This document shows positions 38,311-40,704 of a stretch of DNA of 40,704 bases, piece by piece (positions within the stretch are counted from its first letter, which is position 1; each line of letters begins with the position of its first letter). The notes beneath the pieces are model-generated. The model was not told the DNA's origin. It ran no database searches and was given only the letters and a program-made list of their open reading frames with translations. The DNA is from Lentisphaeria bacterium UBA1724 (GTDB taxonomy: Bacteria > Verrucomicrobiota > Lentisphaeria > Oligosphaerales > Oligosphaeraceae): contig DCIO01000029.1 in the NCBI GenBank assembly GCA_002315885.1, positions 4,318 through 45,021 of the forward strand. Direction: 5' to 3'. The translations under genes and the position numbers were made by a program.

Positions 38311-40704
38311 ATGTCTGATATTGACGACGAAGAATTGAAAAACGGTGAAATCTCCGAGGGGGGCGAGGGCGAGTTGACGGAGGAAAATCCTCTGGAGGAC
38401 GCGCCTTTGGCTCCCGAAGGGGAGAATGCCGACGCGGAAGGCGTAGAGGCTCCCGAGGCACCCAGCGACAGCGATGCGCTGCGTGCCTTGATGGAGTATA
38501 ATTTCATGGTCTACACCTCATACGTGGTGAAGGACCGCGCCATTCCCGATGTGGACGACGGCTTCAAGCCCGTCCAGCGACGTATTCTGCACACGCTATT
38601 CACGATAGACGACGGCCGCATGCACAAGGTCAGCGGTGTGGTCGGCGAAGCGATGAAGTATCACCCTCACGGCGATGCGTCCATCAAGGATGCGTTGGTG
38701 GTGTTGGCGAATACGGAATTTTTCATAGACAAGCAGGGGAATTTCGGTAACATCTTCACGGGGGATCCCGCGGCTGCTGGGCGTTATATCGAGTGCCGCT
38801 TGAGCAAATTCGGTCGCGAGGTGCTTTTCAATCCCGCGGTGACGGAATACGTGGATTCCTATGACGGGCGCAACAAGGAGCCCGTGGTGCTTCCCAGCAA
38901 AGTCCCCGCGTTGCTGATGATGGGTTCTGACGGCATTGCGGTGGGTATGGCTACCCACGTCTTCCCCCACAATTTCTCGGAATTGCTGCAGGCGGAGATC
39001 TCGATTTTGAAGAACGAGCCTTTCCAGCTCTATCCCGATTTCCCTACGGGCGGTCTGATGGACGTCTCTGGGTATGCGGATGGGTTGGGTGAGATCCGCG
39101 TCCGTGCCAAGATTGAGGCGGATGGCGACAAGAAGGTGGTGATTCGGGAAGTGCCCGCGAATTCCACCACGGATTCTCTGATTGCGTCCATTGAGCGTGC
39201 CGCCAAGAGTGGCAAGCTGAAGATGGCGGCCATCAACGACTTTACCGCATCGGAGGTGAATATCGAAATCACTCTGATGCGCGGCATTTACGCGGAAGAG
39301 ACCATCCAGGAGCTCTACGCATACACGGATTGCCAGAAGGTCTTGCATTCGAATATCCTGGTGATTCAGGACAACCAGCCCGTTGAGATGACGGTGAGCC
39401 AGGTCCTTCGCCGCAATGTCCAGCGCCTGCAGGAGTTGTTGCACGCCGAGCTGGAACTGGAGCTCCACAACGAAATCGAGGCACTGCAGCGACTGTCCCT
39501 GGAACGGATTTTCATTGAGAACCGCATCTACAAGCGCATCGAGAAGTGTACTAGCCTGCCCAAGATCATGGAGGCGGTACGGGATGGCCTGGAGCCTTTC
39601 CGAGACCAGCTCCAGCGCGATGTGACGGACGACGATATCACCCGCTTGCTGCAGATCCCCATCCGGCGCATCTCCCTCTTTGACCTGAACAAGAATCAGG
39701 ACGACATCGATGCCATTCGCAAGTCGAAGGCCACCACGGAATACAACCTGGAACACCAGGTGGAATACGCCATTGCCTATATCCAGGGACTCTTGGACAA
39801 GTATGGGGCGTTGTTCCCCCGGCGTACCCAGATTACGGGCATCACGGAAGTGGATCGCAAGGAGATTGCACGCAAGGACGTGAAGGTCTATCACGACCGC
39901 GTCAATTTCTTCATTGGCACCGCGGTGAAATCCTCCAGCAAGGACGCGGAGCCGCTGGTATGCACCGAATTCGACCGACTGATGCTTTTGCGCACGGATG
40001 GCGTCTGCCAGGTGATTCCCATTGAGAGCAAGACGTACATTGGTCAGACCAAGTTTGTCTTTGTCTACGACAAGGACCAGGTCTATTCCATCCTCTATCG
40101 CGACAAGAAGGAAGGCACCTGGTATGTGAAGCGTTTCCAGGTGGGGCAGTTCATTCTGGCCAAGGAATACCATGTGGTGCCTGAGGGATGCGTTATCGAG
40201 GCGCTCTACACCAACAGCGGCGTGGTGGTTTCGCTGGAACTTGCCACCAACCGACGTCGCGCATATAATGACATCCGCGTGGAATTCGATTCCTACCCCA
40301 TGCGTGGTCGCGAGGCGCGCGGTTTCAAGTTGACTCACTATCCCGTGGTGAAGGTGAATGTGGTGGAGCGCGGTAGCGCTACGGCACCGCCACCGGCCCC
40401 TGCCGAAGAACCGCCTGCGAATGAGGTCGCCCCAGAGGCGCCGCCGAAAGCGCCTGTTGAGGTGGCACCGCCACCGCCTATCGAGCATATCGAGGTGAAG
40501 CCACCACAGCCCAATTCTCAATGCTCAATTCTCAATGCTCAATTTTTAGGGACCCAAGGGACTCAAGGGACCCAAGGGACCCAAGGGACCCAAGGGACTC
40601 CTGAAGCGAAGGCCGAGCCTAAGAAAAAGGCCGCACCTGCGAAAAAGAAGCCCGCAAGGAAGGTTTCTAAGCCCGGAAATACCGACGGCGTCCCCGCCGT
40701 CGAA
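38311..40704 (+). CDS. Type II topoisomerase A subunit (GyrA/ParC family), 3'-truncated by window end
   Basis: At least 798 codons are open to the window edge with no stop. An acidic extension (1-50) precedes the family start at LMEYNFMVYTSYVVKDRAIPD. DGFKPVQRRIL, MKYHPHGDASIKDAL and AAAGRYIECR, with catalytic Tyr159, identify the breakage-reunion domain. The tower and coiled coil follow (QRLQELLHAELELELHNEIEAL). The C-terminal region has only degenerate pinwheel blades and no clear GyrA box, so a ParC-like enzyme is more likely than gyrase. From about residue 690 the protein is a Pro/Ala/Glu then Lys/Ala tail. That tail includes peptide from a heptamer array, a (GTQ)5 repeat and a palindrome shared with an intergenic site. 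No B subunit gene is in the window. Confidence 0.9.
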   Translation, partial: MSDIDDEELKNGEISEGGEGELTEENPLEDAPLAPEGENADAEGVEAPEAPSDSDALRALMEYNFMVYTSYVVKDRAIPDVDDGFKPVQRRILHTLFTIDDGRMHKVSGVVGEAMKYHPHGDASIKDALVVLANTEFFIDKQGNFGNIFTGDPAAAGRYIECRLSKFGREVLFNPAVTEYVDSYDGRNKEPVVLPSKVPALLMMGSDGIAVGMATHVFPHNFSELLQAEISILKNEPFQLYPDFPTGGLMDVSGYADGLGEIRVRAKIEADGDKKVVIREVPANSTTDSLIASIERAAKSGKLKMAAINDFTASEVNIEITLMRGIYAEETIQELYAYTDCQKVLHSNILVIQDNQPVEMTVSQVLRRNVQRLQELLHAELELELHNEIEALQRLSLERIFIENRIYKRIEKCTSLPKIMEAVRDGLEPFRDQLQRDVTDDDITRLLQIPIRRISLFDLNKNQDDIDAIRKSKATTEYNLEHQVEYAIAYIQGLLDKYGALFPRRTQITGITEVDRKEIARKDVKVYHDRVNFFIGTAVKSSSKDAEPLVCTEFDRLMLLRTDGVCQVIPIESKTYIGQTKFVFVYDKDQVYSILYRDKKEGTWYVKRFQVGQFILAKEYHVVPEGCVIEALYTNSGVVVSLELATNRRRAYNDIRVEFDSYPMRGREARGFKLTHYPVVKVNVVERGSATAPPPAPAEEPPANEVAPEAPPKAPVEVAPPPPIEHIEVKPPQPNSQCSILNAQFLGTQGTQGTQGTQGTQGTPEAKAEPKKKAAPAKKKPARKVSKPGNTDGVPAVE
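40513..40544 (+). repeat. Heptamer array, copy C, inside the topoisomerase coding tail
   Basis: AATTCTC, AATGCTC, AATTCTC, AATGCTC and then AATT are read in frame as NSQCSILNAQF. The same heptamers occur at 5213-5244 and 16867-16894. Confidence 0.88.
40549..40599 (+). repeat. GGGACYCAA tandem repeat encoding Gly-Thr-Gln
   Basis: Five copies of GGGACCCAA or GGGACTCAA plus a partial sixth follow each other in frame and encode (GTQ)5-GT. The unit resembles GGGACTCAAAGGGA at 7520-7533. Confidence 0.92.
40683..40702. repeat. Palindrome CGACGGCG-TCCC-CGCCGTCG, coding copy
   Basis: These 20 bases are identical to 7538-7557. They are read in frame within the topoisomerase tail as TDGVPAV. Confidence 0.92.

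Noticed and set aside
38596..40521. 641-codon minus-strand frame opposite the topoisomerase gene
   Set aside because: It arises from the same codon bias. The plus-strand frame carries catalytic Tyr159 and all family motifs.

Overview
This window looks like a chromosomal segment of a Gram-negative bacterium of the Verrucomicrobiota/Lentisphaerota type (Victivallales-like, perhaps gut-associated). That is an inference. It rests on a prepilin-like protein with the H-X9-DG C-terminal motif, two very large secreted DUF4091/GH123-like proteins, a WbsX-like GH99-type protein, a ThuA-like protein, lipoprotein signals and MreC. No rRNA, tRNA, CRISPR array, integrase or transposase gene was seen.

Layout. 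0.1-3.6 kb (+): parvulin isomerase, tadA, mreC and an orphan ABC-type solute-binding lipoprotein. 3.8-6.8 kb (+): gdhA with a clear terminator, a cytosolic FKBP isomerase with a His/Cys cluster, and a DinJ/YafQ-type toxin-antitoxin pair with a palindromic operator. 6.8-10.6 kb (-): an unrecognised 203-residue protein, then a compact run of metallophosphoesterase lipoprotein, ThuA-like protein and serine beta-lactamase-like hydrolase. 10.7-16.9 kb (+): a secreted protein of unknown function, alr, a membrane-anchored AsmA-like protein, ychF, yicC and tilS. 17.0-19.0 kb (-): prepilin-like protein and WbsX-like protein. 19.4-28.5 kb (+): a hybrid sensor kinase with four periplasmic solute-binding-like modules, a MATE exporter and a 1238-residue GH123-like protein. 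28.7-31.7 kb (-): a second GH123-like protein, convergent with the first. 31.9-40.7 kb (+): recJ, a DegT-family aminotransferase, an MsbA-like ABC exporter, a stand-alone AICAR formyltransferase, and a GyrA/ParC-type topoisomerase subunit that runs off the window end.

The genes divide into housekeeping functions (translation fidelity, cell wall, purine and nitrogen metabolism, DNA repair and topology) and accessory glycan-related secreted proteins with a sensor and exporters. The most unusual content lies between and at the ends of genes. A family of two-hairpin elements (CCCCTCG...CGAGGGG plus a second stem-loop) occurs at four loci, each time just after the stop codon of a plus-strand gene and in the same orientation. 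Its stems differ between copies by compensatory changes. A second family of heptamer arrays (AATTCTC/AATGCTC) occurs at three loci, and two of these arrays are translated: one forms the C-terminus of TilS, the other lies in the disordered tail of the topoisomerase subunit. A third, small palindrome (CGACGGCG-TCCC-CGCCGTCG) occurs once between genes and once inside that same tail. Short repeats therefore appear to invade and extend gene 3' ends in this genome.
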